Positions 37,918 to 46,052 of a DNA stretch of 64,000 nucleotides are shown here, in pieces (positions within the stretch are counted from its first letter, which is position 1; every line of letters begins with the position of its first letter). This DNA is from Bacteroidia bacterium (GTDB lineage Bacteria > Bacteroidota > Bacteroidia > Chitinophagales > JAUHXS01), in assembly GCA_030426955.1 (NCBI GenBank), contig JAUHXS010000013.1, forward strand, positions 1 to 64,000, read 5' to 3'. The notes beneath the pieces are model-generated. The model was not told the origin of the DNA. It saw only the letters and a list, made by a program, of their open reading frames with translations, and did no database searches. Both the position numbers and the translations under genes were made by a program.

Positions 37918-38007
37918 CTATTTTTTCTTATGTCTATTTTTTCTTAGCCTTTTCTTACGTTTATGCGTAGCAATTTTATGTCTCTTTCTCTTTTTTCCAG
38001 ACGGCAT
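37918..38007 (-). CDS. Tiny basic protein, AURKAIP1/COX24 (ribosomal mS38/bS22-type) family
   Basis: 29 residues from ATG to TAG: MPSGKKRKRHK then IATHKRKKRLRKNRHKKK. Half the residues are Lys or Arg. This composition and the KRxxRLRKxRHKKK end match the short AURKAIP1/COX24 domain found in mitochondrial mS38 and in small bacterial 30S proteins. It begins 3 bases after the TPR gene's stop and precedes RNase G, so it is part of the HU-TPR-RNase G unit. It probably binds rRNA. Such genes are easily missed in annotation. Confidence 0.85.
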   Translation of the reverse strand: MPSGKKRKRHKIATHKRKKRLRKNRHKKK

Positions 38008-38009
38008 AC

Positions 38010-38855
38010 TTAACTATTTAATAAATTTTTTAATTGATCAATATGATCTAATACTTCTTTTTTATAATCTTCTTGGTTAATCAAATTTGCACTATATTCT
38101 AACGTTTCAACTGCTTTTGTCAAGTTATTGGACTTTTCATATGCCTCGGCTAAATACAAGTGTATTTCGACACTGTTGGGATAACTTGTTTTGATCCTTT
38201 CTAGTCTGTCAATAGCCTTGTCATATTGACCAGATACTATTGCCAGTCTTCCTAACATAGTATTTGCCTCTAAGTGACTCTCCTCTGATCTAGTTACCTC
38301 TAATAGAAGTTGCACGCCCTTCATAGTAGAAGCAGTGTAGTTGACATATGCTGATGCCAATCTAGTCTTAAGATCATTTGAGTTAGGAGATGCGTTGCTC
38401 GCATTTGAGTAGACAGATATGATTTCATCTGCTATTATATGCTTGTGCAGTGTGTCTGTTGATTGTTGATAGGCCATTTCAAGTACCCCACCAATTGTTG
38501 TGTAATCATCTTCCAAGCACTCCTTATCACACTTCTTCATCAGGTAAAAAGCAACCAAATATGAATCGCCAATAGACTTCCATTGCGCTATCAGTTTATC
38601 ATATAAATCACTCTTATCAGTTGATTGGTCTAATTGTGCTTCCAGTTGGTTAATCAATATTAGCTTCTCATCACTTAAGTGTGACTTAGCATCTTGCAAG
38701 TATTTCTCAAAAGAAAATCCATGCTCGTGATGCTGTTCTTTTACACTGGAAGTATTTTTTTCTATATCTATAGGCGGTGTTGTATTACCGGCAAAGTATA
38801 GTAAAAAAAGCAGTCCTAACGAACCCAATATTATTATTAACTGAAACCTACGCAC
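38010..38855 (-). CDS. Membrane-anchored tetratricopeptide repeat protein
   Basis: 281 residues. One N-terminal membrane anchor (about 5-24, LIIILGSLGLLFLLYFAG), then a helical region with TPR motifs (about 180-275: ANTMLGRLAIVSGQYDKAIDRLERI, PNSVEIHLYLAEAYEKSNNLTKAVETLEY). Expected to face the periplasm or cytoplasm as a scaffold; the partner is unknown. Located 24 bases after the HU gene and 3 bases before the 29-residue basic protein. Confidence 0.85.
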   Translation of the reverse strand: MRRFQLIIILGSLGLLFLLYFAGNTTPPIDIEKNTSSVKEQHHEHGFSFEKYLQDAKSHLSDEKLILINQLEAQLDQSTDKSDLYDKLIAQWKSIGDSYLVAFYLMKKCDKECLEDDYTTIGGVLEMAYQQSTDTLHKHIIADEIISVYSNASNASPNSNDLKTRLASAYVNYTASTMKGVQLLLEVTRSEESHLEANTMLGRLAIVSGQYDKAIDRLERIKTSYPNSVEIHLYLAEAYEKSNNLTKAVETLEYSANLINQEDYKKEVLDHIDQLKNLLNS

Positions 38856-38879
38856 TCAACAAAAGCTTGAAAAGTAGAA

Positions 38880-39167
38880 TTATGCTTTGTTATTATCCTT
38901 AACCATCTTCACAAATGTTTTTGATGGTTTAAATGCAGGAATATAATGTGCTGGAATTTCAATAGCAACGTTTTTCTTGATGTTTCTACCGATTTTCTTA
39001 GCTCTTTTCTTAAGTATAAATGAACCAAAACCTCTTACATAGATATTTTCTCCCTCTGCCAAAGTATCTTTTACTTCCTTAAAGAAAGATTCTAAGCTAA
39101 CGAGTACGTCTACTTTCGCGATACCTGTTTTCTCAGAAATTCTGTTGATTAAATCTACTTTTCTCAT
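38880..39167 (-). CDS. HU/IHF-family DNA-binding protein
   Basis: 95 residues, standard size. The family pattern is clear: KVDLINRISEKTGIAKVDV, VRGFGSFILKKRAKKIGRN, and the DNA-contacting arm ending in IPAFKPSKTFVKMV. HU bends and compacts DNA. It is first in the HU-TPR-basic peptide-RNase G unit and divergent from mutY. Confidence 0.95.
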   Translation of the reverse strand: MRKVDLINRISEKTGIAKVDVLVSLESFFKEVKDTLAEGENIYVRGFGSFILKKRAKKIGRNIKKNVAIEIPAHYIPAFKPSKTFVKMVKDNNKA

Positions 39168-39413
39168 AATAAACTGTTTTATTTAATTTTATGGTGTGCC
39201 CCGATCCAATAATTACTAGGGCTTTTTAAGCGAACTGCAAATTTCTAAATTTTATTTAAAAGAAAGAAGCAAAAGTGTATAATTTTTAACCAGTTATGAA
39301 ATGAGCCATAAAATCAACTTCATACCAGCTCTCCTTACAAAGCCTTGTCGGAGTAGGACCGAAATGTTTATCAGGCGAATGCCATCTGACCTTAAAAAAC
39401 TAAATATTTACAG

Positions 39414-40490
39414 GTGAAAAATAAATTTACACCTAATCTTATGACATGGCACAAGGGGCAAACCCGCCCTATGCCTTGGAAAGGTGTAAAAGATCCTTAC
39501 CTAATATGGCTTTCAGAAATCATACTTCAACAAACTCGCGTAGAACAAGGGATGCCATACTTTATGGCTTTCTCCAAAAAATATCCAAAAGTAGAAGACT
39601 TAGCTCATGCTCCAGAAGATGATGTAATGAAGCTATGGCAAGGGCTTGGGTATTACTCTAGAGCTAGAAATTTACACTTTACCGCAAAATACATCACAAA
39701 TGAGTTGAATGGTGTTTTCCCAGATAACTTTGAAAAACTGTTAAATTTAAAGGGCGTTGGCGAGTATACAGCCGCTGCAATAGCTTCTTTTGCCTATGAA
39801 GAGCCTGTGGCTGTTGTTGATGGAAACGTTTATCGTGTACTTTCAAGATATTTTGGCATCAAAACGCCTATTGACTCATTGAAAGGTAAAAAAGAGTTTA
39901 AGTCTCTTGCCAACCAGCTCATTGATAGAAAGCAACCCGATAAATACAATCAAGCCATCATGGATTTTGGAGCGACTTGGTGCACACCTAAGCTACCTAG
40001 ATGTGAAAACTGTATTATGCAGGACACATGCTATGCTTATAAAAAAGAAGCCTTAGACACTTTGCCTGTAAAAGAAAAAAAGCTCAAAAAGCGCAAGCGT
40101 TATTTCAACTTTCTGGTCATTCAGAATGAAGAAAAAACCTATTTAGAAAAACGAACCAATAAGGATATTTGGCAAAATTTATACCAATTTCCTTTAATTG
40201 AAACTAAAACAGAGGTGGAATATGAAAATTTGAAAAGTGAAGAAGACTGGACGGATATCTTTAATAAATTCAATCCAAAGCTTTTATCCAAGTCCAAAGT
40301 TTACAAGCAGGTTTTAACACACCAAAATATTGATGCTGTTTTTTGGACAATTGAGCTGAAACAGACAAAACTATCGGGCAGAAAATTTTTATCCACTAAT
40401 GCAAAAGATATTAACAGCTATGCTTTTCCGAAGATAATCGATTGTTTTATTAAAGATAATCCTATATATTTAAGCCACGAACAAAACTAG
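39414..40490 (+). CDS. mutY: A/G-specific adenine DNA glycosylase
   Basis: 358 residues from a GTG start (an internal ATG follows at codon 10). MutY removes adenine mispaired with 8-oxoguanine. The substrate-binding block SEIILQQTRVEQG, the helix-hairpin-helix LLNLKGVGEYTAAAIASFAYE, the catalytic Asp in VVDGNVYRVLSRYFG and the [4Fe-4S] cluster Cys (WCTPKLPRCENCIMQDTC) are all present, followed by a C-terminal NUDIX-like 8-oxoG recognition domain. It is 6 bases upstream of ssb. Confidence 0.95.
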   Translation: MKNKFTPNLMTWHKGQTRPMPWKGVKDPYLIWLSEIILQQTRVEQGMPYFMAFSKKYPKVEDLAHAPEDDVMKLWQGLGYYSRARNLHFTAKYITNELNGVFPDNFEKLLNLKGVGEYTAAAIASFAYEEPVAVVDGNVYRVLSRYFGIKTPIDSLKGKKEFKSLANQLIDRKQPDKYNQAIMDFGATWCTPKLPRCENCIMQDTCYAYKKEALDTLPVKEKKLKKRKRYFNFLVIQNEEKTYLEKRTNKDIWQNLYQFPLIETKTEVEYENLKSEEDWTDIFNKFNPKLLSKSKVYKQVLTHQNIDAVFWTIELKQTKLSGRKFLSTNAKDINSYAFPKIIDCFIKDNPIYLSHEQN

Positions 40491-40496
40491 ATACAG

Positions 40497-40943
40497 ATGA
40501 GCTACAACAGAGTAATTTTAGTAGGAAGATTAGGGAAAGATCCTGAAGTAAGACATTTAGAAAGCGGTGCAAGTGTTGCCAATTTTACTGTCGCTACTAA
40601 TGAGTATTACAAAGACAAAAATGGGGAAAGACAGGAAAGAACGGAATGGCATAATGTTGAAGTTTGGAGAGGACTAGCTCAAGTAGCAGAAAAGTATTTA
40701 GGAAAAGGCAAACAAGTCTGTATTGAGGGCAGGATAAGAACTGAAAGTTGGGAAGATAAAGAATCTGGAAATACGAGGTATAGAACGAAAGTTGTGGCTG
40801 ACAATATGGTTATGCTCGGCAAAGGAAACGACGAAGAGTCACGACCTCCTCAAGCTGCTACCACACCCCAACAAGCTACCAATACAACTAATGAAGCACC
40901 TCAAGCCTCTACCCCAGAGGTAGCGGATGATTTACCCTTCTAA
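40497..40943 (+). CDS. ssb: Single-stranded DNA-binding protein
   Basis: 148 residues. OB-fold (about 1-110: NRVILVGRLGKDPEVRHL, NEYYKDKNGERQERTEWHNVEVW, YLGKGKQVCIEGRIR), a Gln/Thr/Pro-rich flexible linker, and the acidic tip DDLPF that recruits repair and replication partners. Translated after mutY with a 6-base gap, so repair genes are coupled. Confidence 0.95.
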   Translation: MSYNRVILVGRLGKDPEVRHLESGASVANFTVATNEYYKDKNGERQERTEWHNVEVWRGLAQVAEKYLGKGKQVCIEGRIRTESWEDKESGNTRYRTKVVADNMVMLGKGNDEESRPPQAATTPQQATNTTNEAPQASTPEVADDLPF

Positions 40944-40950
40944 GCAAAGC

Positions 40951-41976
40951 TTAATTTGATAGTCCTTTAAGACCGTCTTTATTCATCTTAAAGTCATGCG
41001 CGTTTGCTTTCCAAACAAACCTTTCTTGAGGCATTAAGATCACATCAAACTCACAGTCTAGGAGCAAGTCAATGGGGACATAATGCTCCTTTACAAATTT
41101 CAGATTTGTATCTAGCTTTAGATCACAATCCCATAAGATGCTGTTATATAATGCATCTAATGAATAGCCGATAATACTTAAGTCTTCCTTTTTTATACAA
41201 ACTTCTAAGCGCTTAATTACAGTCGCATCTCGCTTTGGCTTCTTAGGTATTGCCAAGAAAATATAACTTTCATCTCCATACTTTGAAAATCCTTCCCTCA
41301 TTTTAAAAAAATAATGCTTCTCCATTTCGGGCTCGAAAATGGCCAACTTATTATCCAAGAAGGGTAAATCTTTAAACCTGCTTTCCTCAGAATCGGAACT
41401 ATCCCTATTTATAGGAAAACCCATAAACTTCTCCTTTTGTTTTGCTCTTTTCTTCTCATATCTCTTTAACTTTTTCTCCGACATCTCATCCAACATCTCC
41501 TGATGTGCTGCTTTGCTTCTTTCTACTTGGTTAATCCAAAAGGTATCGTCTTTCATAACGTTATTGAACAAGGTTAGTGCACTGTAGATTGCTTCACCAT
41601 CTTTTTCATATAGTTTGCCTTGTACATCCCTACTTACTGTTTTATGATACAGCAAAGAGTCTATGAAGAAATGCTCCATATTTCTTTTCTCTGTTCCAGC
41701 AAGCCTTCCTTTTTTATCGTAAGCTTCAATATGATTATTTGATGCAAAATCATAGTTACGCATATCCCAAAAGCTTTTGATCAGGGAGCTGTCCTTTGTA
41801 ATAATCTTTTTGAGATCGTCAATTGTCAACTGTTTTGAGGCAACTACATTTACCGAATCTAGTTGTATAACTGGAAAGTAACTCCCTTGCCAAGGTCCTT
41901 CTTCCTCTTGAGCTCTAATTGCTACACAAATCAAGAGGAAACTAATAAATGGTATGATTCTTTTTTTACAACGCAC
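40951..41976 (-). CDS. Secreted protein of unknown function
   Basis: 341 residues with a signal peptide (about 1-22, ending IRAQ). The rest is mixed alpha/beta, with a charged central helix (about 165-185, KKLKRYEKKRAKQKEKF). A segment near the start, PVIQLDSVNVVASKQLT, resembles the linker after regulatory domains in outer-membrane proteins, but there is no barrel. No family recognised. It is convergent with ssb (7 bases) and divergent from another secreted protein across a gap that holds a palindrome. Confidence 0.6.
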   Translation of the reverse strand: MRCKKRIIPFISFLLICVAIRAQEEEGPWQGSYFPVIQLDSVNVVASKQLTIDDLKKIITKDSSLIKSFWDMRNYDFASNNHIEAYDKKGRLAGTEKRNMEHFFIDSLLYHKTVSRDVQGKLYEKDGEAIYSALTLFNNVMKDDTFWINQVERSKAAHQEMLDEMSEKKLKRYEKKRAKQKEKFMGFPINRDSSDSEESRFKDLPFLDNKLAIFEPEMEKHYFFKMREGFSKYGDESYIFLAIPKKPKRDATVIKRLEVCIKKEDLSIIGYSLDALYNSILWDCDLKLDTNLKFVKEHYVPIDLLLDCEFDVILMPQERFVWKANAHDFKMNKDGLKGLSN

Positions 41977-42345
41977 AAAGAGATAACGAAAAAGTATCCT
42001 TAATTATTGAACAAGTATTGAACTTTTATAATATGAAGGAAGAAAACTAAACTAGAAACATGAAAGCAGAAACGAGCTTTCTAGTATCTCACGTTTGTGC
42101 TTCTATATGTCTAGTTTTATTTAAACCGCGACTATTACAATAGAATGCCAAAGATAATATACTACTAATGGAGATCGGGTTAAAAAGCTTGCCTCGATTA
42201 CTTAAAAGCCTTTTTCATTCGCTACAAATATCATAGGAAATCCATTTTACCTAAGTATAAATACTTAGCAATTATTCTTAAGTAAATAATAATCAATTTG
42301 TTACAAATTATTTTTCAGTATTTTTATGGGTTGAAACCTTTATCC
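41977..42345. other. Divergent intergenic region with hairpin element
   Basis: About 370 bases between two divergent secreted-protein genes. It contains the 69-base inverted repeat listed next; otherwise AT-rich DNA with no supported open frame. Both promoters should lie here. Confidence 0.5.
42049..42117. repeat. Hairpin element with 26-bp arms
   Basis: Left arm 42049-42074 and the reverse complement of 42092-42117 agree at 21 of 26 positions (AAACTAGA...GAAGCA.AAACG pattern), around a 17-base loop. Since the flanking genes diverge, it is not a convergent terminator. It may be another dispersed palindromic element, possibly related to the one at 20371 (both begin CTAGA.AC), or a regulatory structure in a leader. 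Confidence 0.6.
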
Positions 42346-43446
42346 GTGCTTAAACCCATCTTAAAATATTATCTCTTTTTCTACCTACTGATACAGTTTG
42401 GTATGGTTTTTGGGCAGGAAAACATTGAAGATAAGTCACTAAGGCAGCTGATAGATGAAGACGAGGAATTAAACAATTTTTGGGACAATTTCCTTGACTC
42501 AGAACACTGCAAAAAAGCAGATGAGTTATTGGATGCTATTGCGGGAAATCTGAAGGAAGATATTTCTACCTTTAATACCAATATCAAATTAGAACTTTAT
42601 ATTACAAGTGATCTTAAATTAGAACCCAAACTCTGTAGTTATAAATCAGCATTTCTAAAGCTGGCTAAAAGCTTTTCAGAAAAGGAGGTTGTTGTCAAGG
42701 TAATGTTTGATTATACTAGAACCGAAAATGGATTGAAAGACTTTTCAACAAAACTAGACCTAGACTTTCAAGGACAAGTATCAGGTTTTTTATCTAAAAC
42801 AACCAAAGAGGAACTTTTAGAAGAAATTAATACAAAGTATCTATCTAAAACCTATCAAGACAGCAAGGAATTAGAGTATCCTTCTACTGATGCGATTAAA
42901 GATTTGATCAATCTGCTTAGCCCTTTATTAAAAGAAAGGCCTCAAAGAGATGAACAAACACTGTTTGATGACAGACACTTGTTGTTGTTCAACAACGTAT
43001 TTGAAAATCATAATGAAGATAATAGTACTTATTTGGATAAAATTAGTTCCCAAGGCGGAAAAACGATTGAACTAGATTATGACAAAACTTTGGAAAAAGA
43101 CTGGGTAATGCAATGGAAATTAAGAACCGCTAGCTCAGACAAAATAGTTTCAAACGTAATCAAGAAGATACAAGATGCTAAGAAAGATGAAACAATTAAG
43201 AAAATGTCTTTAGCAGAGAAAGGGATTTATATCGGAAGGTTCGATATTGAGGGAAAGGTCTACACAGCCGCTATTTACAGCGAACAAGAAACGATAGACA
43301 AGTTGACCAAAGTCGTGGTATATGACAAAGAAGACTTCGAGACGGTTGAGATCAAGAAACGTTTCAGAACGGATGAAACGATAATTGATTATACAGTACT
43401 GGCTTTTTATGAAGAAAGTGCCAAAGAACCTGTCAGTCTCCCATAA
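42346..43446 (+). CDS. Secreted protein of unknown function
   Basis: 366 residues from the GTG at 42346, chosen because it gives a clean signal peptide (LKPILKYYLFFYLLIQFGMVFGQ); an open frame reaches back to a TTG at 42298. The mature part is acidic, Lys/Glu/Asp-rich and mostly helical, with no recognised domain, Cys motif or catalytic signature. A periplasmic or surface role is inferred only from the signal. It is convergent with the cold-shock-domain gene. Confidence 0.6.
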   Translation: MLKPILKYYLFFYLLIQFGMVFGQENIEDKSLRQLIDEDEELNNFWDNFLDSEHCKKADELLDAIAGNLKEDISTFNTNIKLELYITSDLKLEPKLCSYKSAFLKLAKSFSEKEVVVKVMFDYTRTENGLKDFSTKLDLDFQGQVSGFLSKTTKEELLEEINTKYLSKTYQDSKELEYPSTDAIKDLINLLSPLLKERPQRDEQTLFDDRHLLLFNNVFENHNEDNSTYLDKISSQGGKTIELDYDKTLEKDWVMQWKLRTASSDKIVSNVIKKIQDAKKDETIKKMSLAEKGIYIGRFDIEGKVYTAAIYSEQETIDKLTKVVVYDKEDFETVEIKKRFRTDETIIDYTVLAFYEESAKEPVSLP

Positions 43447-43492
43447 AATAGGACAGTATAAAATTTTACGAGAAATAACTAGCGGAATCCTT

Positions 43493-43924
43493 TTAAGCTT
43501 TCTTTACCAGTATTGCATCCATTCCTCTTTGACCTTTCGCAATCATAAAGCTAACTTGGTCGGATTCATTTACTTCATCCTCAAAACTACTAATATGGAC
43601 AAAATACTTTTCACCTGATCCCTCCTCCTTAATAAAACCAAAACCTTTAGAGGTATCAAAGAAATCAAGTTTTCCGATTCTAGTCTCATTTAGTTTTTCT
43701 CTTTGAGGAACACCAATTTCAATATCTTCAGCCTTTACCTTTTGCCTTTTTTCTCTATCTGGTGGAGTATCTGTTATGTTACCAAATTCATCTACATAAG
43801 CAATCATGTCATCTGGTTCTGCTTTTCCTTTACGCTCTTCTTTTTTTAGCAACTTCTCCTTTTGCTTTTTTAAACGCTTTTTCTCTTTCTCCTTCTTCGC
43901 AAAAGATTGTTTAGACTTTGCCAT
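43493..43924 (-). CDS. Cold-shock-domain protein with basic N-terminal extension
   Basis: 143 residues. The first 40 residues are highly charged (KEKEKKRLKKQKEKLLKKEERKGK), followed by a linker and a cold-shock domain (about 80-143) with RNP1 KGFGFIKEE and RNP2 KYFVHISSF. The basic extension probably adds RNA affinity. Its ATG shares one base with the stop of the desaturase gene upstream, so translation is coupled. CSD proteins act as RNA chaperones, often in cold adaptation. Confidence 0.88.
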   Translation of the reverse strand: MAKSKQSFAKKEKEKKRLKKQKEKLLKKEERKGKAEPDDMIAYVDEFGNITDTPPDREKRQKVKAEDIEIGVPQREKLNETRIGKLDFFDTSKGFGFIKEEGSGEKYFVHISSFEDEVNESDQVSFMIAKGQRGMDAILVKKA

Positions 43925-45039
43925 TATATTGTTACTTTTAAGGTTTTATCATACTTACCTGTTCCCAGGCCATTCAGTAAAGAAAAATGACTTTTAAGTG
44001 CTCTTAAAAAGGTTTTATGTTCATAATATGGGACTTCATGTTCCAATGCTGTTTCCTTCACAATACTAGAAATCGCAGGATAGTGAACATGACAAATATT
44101 AGGAAATAAATGATGTTCAATCTGGTAATTTAGACCTCCTATAAACCAAGAAAACAGGATGCTCTTTCTAGCAAAATTAGCGGTAGTTTGCATTTGATGT
44201 ATCGCCCAATTGTTTTCTACACTATTATTTTCATCTGGTTGATAAAAGCTTGTTTCATTAACTATGTGTGCTGATTGAAAAACCAATGCCAAAAGTAAAC
44301 CGCTTACGAATTGCATTATAAAAAAGCCTAATATTATAGCCATCCAACTATAATCTGTAATTAAGATCGGCAAAGCTATTAATACTGCTAAGTATAAAGT
44401 CTTATACAGGAGCATTTGAATCATTGCTTTTTTCTTTGTCAATCCTTGCTTTTTTAACAATCCCTTTTTTCCATAACTAGCTATTTGTATAAAATCTTTA
44501 AAAAAGATTTTATACATAGTCATAAAACCATATAAAAAGGGGGCATAAAAGGCTTGTAAATAATAGAGCTTTTTTCTTTTTTGACCAGGAGAAAATCGCA
44601 TCATACCGATATCCAAATCCTCATCATATCCCTCAATATTTGTAAATGAGTGGTGTAAAACATTATGCTGAATTTTCCAATTAACATGATACGCTCCAAT
44701 ATAGTTTAATAAGCTTCCCAGTATCTGGTTGACCCACTTCTTTCTAGAATAGGAGCCGTGGTTAGCATCATGAATAATGGACAAACCAATACCTGACATA
44801 CCTAGTCCCATCAAAATCCACATTCCTATAAACAACCAAGTATTTGCAATCAGACCTGTTAATATCAGAATAAATGGCGCAAGATAAAGCACTAACATAA
44901 AGAGGGTCTTTATCTTCATTTTAAGAGTAGCCCTCTTTGAAATCTGGTTATCCTTAAAATACTTATTCACTCTAGCCCTGAGCTCTTGAAAAAACTCTAG
45001 CCTATCTTGTTTATTAAAATGAATAAGTAAATCACTCAC
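43924..45039 (-). CDS. Fatty-acid desaturase, front-end type (DesA/linoleoyl-CoA desaturase-like)
   Basis: 371 residues with four to five membrane segments. The three histidine boxes that hold the di-iron centre are HDANH, HNVLHH and QIEHH. A Gln in place of the first His of the third box is typical of front-end (delta-5/delta-6 type) and related desaturases; the fused cytochrome b5 of eukaryotic enzymes is absent. It introduces double bases into membrane fatty acids, i.e. double bonds, using O2. Neighbouring cold-shock genes on both sides suggest a membrane-fluidity response. Confidence 0.9.
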   Translation of the reverse strand: MSDLLIHFNKQDRLEFFQELRARVNKYFKDNQISKRATLKMKIKTLFMLVLYLAPFILILTGLIANTWLFIGMWILMGLGMSGIGLSIIHDANHGSYSRKKWVNQILGSLLNYIGAYHVNWKIQHNVLHHSFTNIEGYDEDLDIGMMRFSPGQKRKKLYYLQAFYAPFLYGFMTMYKIFFKDFIQIASYGKKGLLKKQGLTKKKAMIQMLLYKTLYLAVLIALPILITDYSWMAIILGFFIMQFVSGLLLALVFQSAHIVNETSFYQPDENNSVENNWAIHQMQTTANFARKSILFSWFIGGLNYQIEHHLFPNICHVHYPAISSIVKETALEHEVPYYEHKTFLRALKSHFSLLNGLGTGKYDKTLKVTI

Positions 45040-45102
45040 GTAAACAGGTTCTTTTTAATTAATAAACCCAGGGAGTAACTAACTAATTTGATATCTGTAA
45101 CT

Positions 45103-45137
45103 AAAAAAAGATAGTAGTTCTAATAAGCTTATCTTTT
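45103..45137 (-). terminator. Probable rho-independent terminator of the small cold-shock gene
   Basis: On the minus strand, AAAAGATA and TATCTTTT form an 8-bp stem around a 16-base loop, and the 3' arm runs into a row of seven T. It lies 12 bases past the cold-shock stop codon and just before the desaturase start, which would insulate the two. Confidence 0.5.
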
Positions 45138-45148
45138 GCAGAGGTTTC

Positions 45149-45340
45149 CTACTGCAACTTTACATCTACTGCGTTCAAACCCTTCTTTCCTTCCTGCAAA
45201 TCATATTCTACCGCATCACCTTCTTTAATTTCATCTGTTAATCCAGATACGTGGACGAAGTAATCTTTACCTGATTCATCATCTTTAATAAAACCGAATC
45301 CTTTTGTTTCATTAAAAAACTTTACTATCCCTTTTCCCAT
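45149..45340 (-). CDS. Cold-shock protein, CspA family
   Basis: 63 residues, the usual single-domain size. RNP1 KGFGFIKDDE and RNP2 DYFVHVSGL are intact, starting from MGKGIVKFFNETKG. It melts RNA secondary structure. The gap before it is about 130 bases and could hold a long regulated 5' leader, as in many csp genes. Distinct from the extended CSD protein at 43.5-43.9 kb. Confidence 0.95.
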   Translation of the reverse strand: MGKGIVKFFNETKGFGFIKDDESGKDYFVHVSGLTDEIKEGDAVEYDLQEGKKGLNAVDVKLQ

Positions 45341-45471
45341 ATTTATATATTATTGGTGTAAGGTAACACTTATTTTATGAACTTCTTTATTTTTATTTTG
45401 TTGTCAAAGTATTTACCTTTTTTAGGAAATAATATTAACACTTTCACGGCAAGAGAGCAAACAACTACGGA

Positions 45472-45801
45472 TTAAGATTGCAGGTTTTTCAACACCTCCA
45501 GTAACTCTTTATCAGATATGGCCTCTTGTTTAGACTTATCATATATCGTTAATAGGTAAACCTCCTTTTTCAATACAACAAGATGAGTTATTACTCTTGC
45601 ACCTCCAGACTTTCCCTTTCCTTTTGACGCTATAGATACCCTAATCTTATAGCATCCTTTTCCCATCGGCACTCCTAGCTTAGGATTCTGCTCTAAGCTA
45701 TCAACTAATTGTAAATATTCTTTTTCTAAGGACGAGTACTTTTTAAGAAGCTTCTTTATCTCCTTTTTAAACCTAGGAGTAGCAATTATATTATAGCTCA
45801 T
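45472..45801 (-). CDS. RelE/ParE-family toxin
   Basis: 109 residues. RelE-like pattern: IIATPRFKKEIKKLLKKY, GKGCYKIRVSIASKGKGKSGGARVITHLV, and the C-terminal YLLTIYDKSKQEAISDKELLEVL. Relatives cleave mRNA in the ribosome or inhibit gyrase. The start overlaps the upstream antitoxin gene by 11 bases. Confidence 0.85.
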   Translation of the reverse strand: MSYNIIATPRFKKEIKKLLKKYSSLEKEYLQLVDSLEQNPKLGVPMGKGCYKIRVSIASKGKGKSGGARVITHLVVLKKEVYLLTIYDKSKQEAISDKELLEVLKNLQS

Positions 45802-45997
45802 TAAGTACGTCTCTCGCAGGAATACCTTTTAGCCTACCTTCTTTAATTGCTTTTACTTCCTCAACCCCCTCTCTGAGACTTTCTAAAACTTCTGCTTTGT
45901 ATGGGCTAAGAGGCTTTGCTTTTACAAAGGAAAAATTTTTAAGCAACTCCATTACAAAAGAAAATTTATGATCTTTTATGTCTAGTATTACCTTCAT
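45791..45997 (-). CDS. Antitoxin partner of the RelE-like toxin
   Basis: 68 residues: MKVILDIKDHKFSFVMELLKNFSFVKA at the start, then a helical Glu/Lys-rich end with VLESLREGVEEVKAIKEGRLKGIPARDVLNEL. This form is common as the small first gene in RelE-type pairs of Bacteroidota. Position and overlap with the toxin gene are the main evidence. Confidence 0.8.
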   Translation of the reverse strand: MKVILDIKDHKFSFVMELLKNFSFVKAKPLSPYKAEVLESLREGVEEVKAIKEGRLKGIPARDVLNEL

Positions 45998-46052
45998 AAC
46001 ATATTACAATAACGCTAAAAATAGAAAAAAGTTGCAGAAATGAATCTTTAAC

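Noticed and set aside
39301-39417. 38-codon open frame ending in GTGA over the mutY start
   Set aside because: The overlap is suggestive of coupling, but the peptide has no recognisable features and the frame is short; a chance open frame is likely.
42060-42143. 27-codon open frame in the divergent gap
   Set aside because: It lies over the palindrome, has no family similarity and is within chance length.
45405-45411. Near match to the Bacteroidota -7 element before the small cold-shock gene
   Set aside because: One base short of TAnnTTTG and no -33 partner at the right distance.
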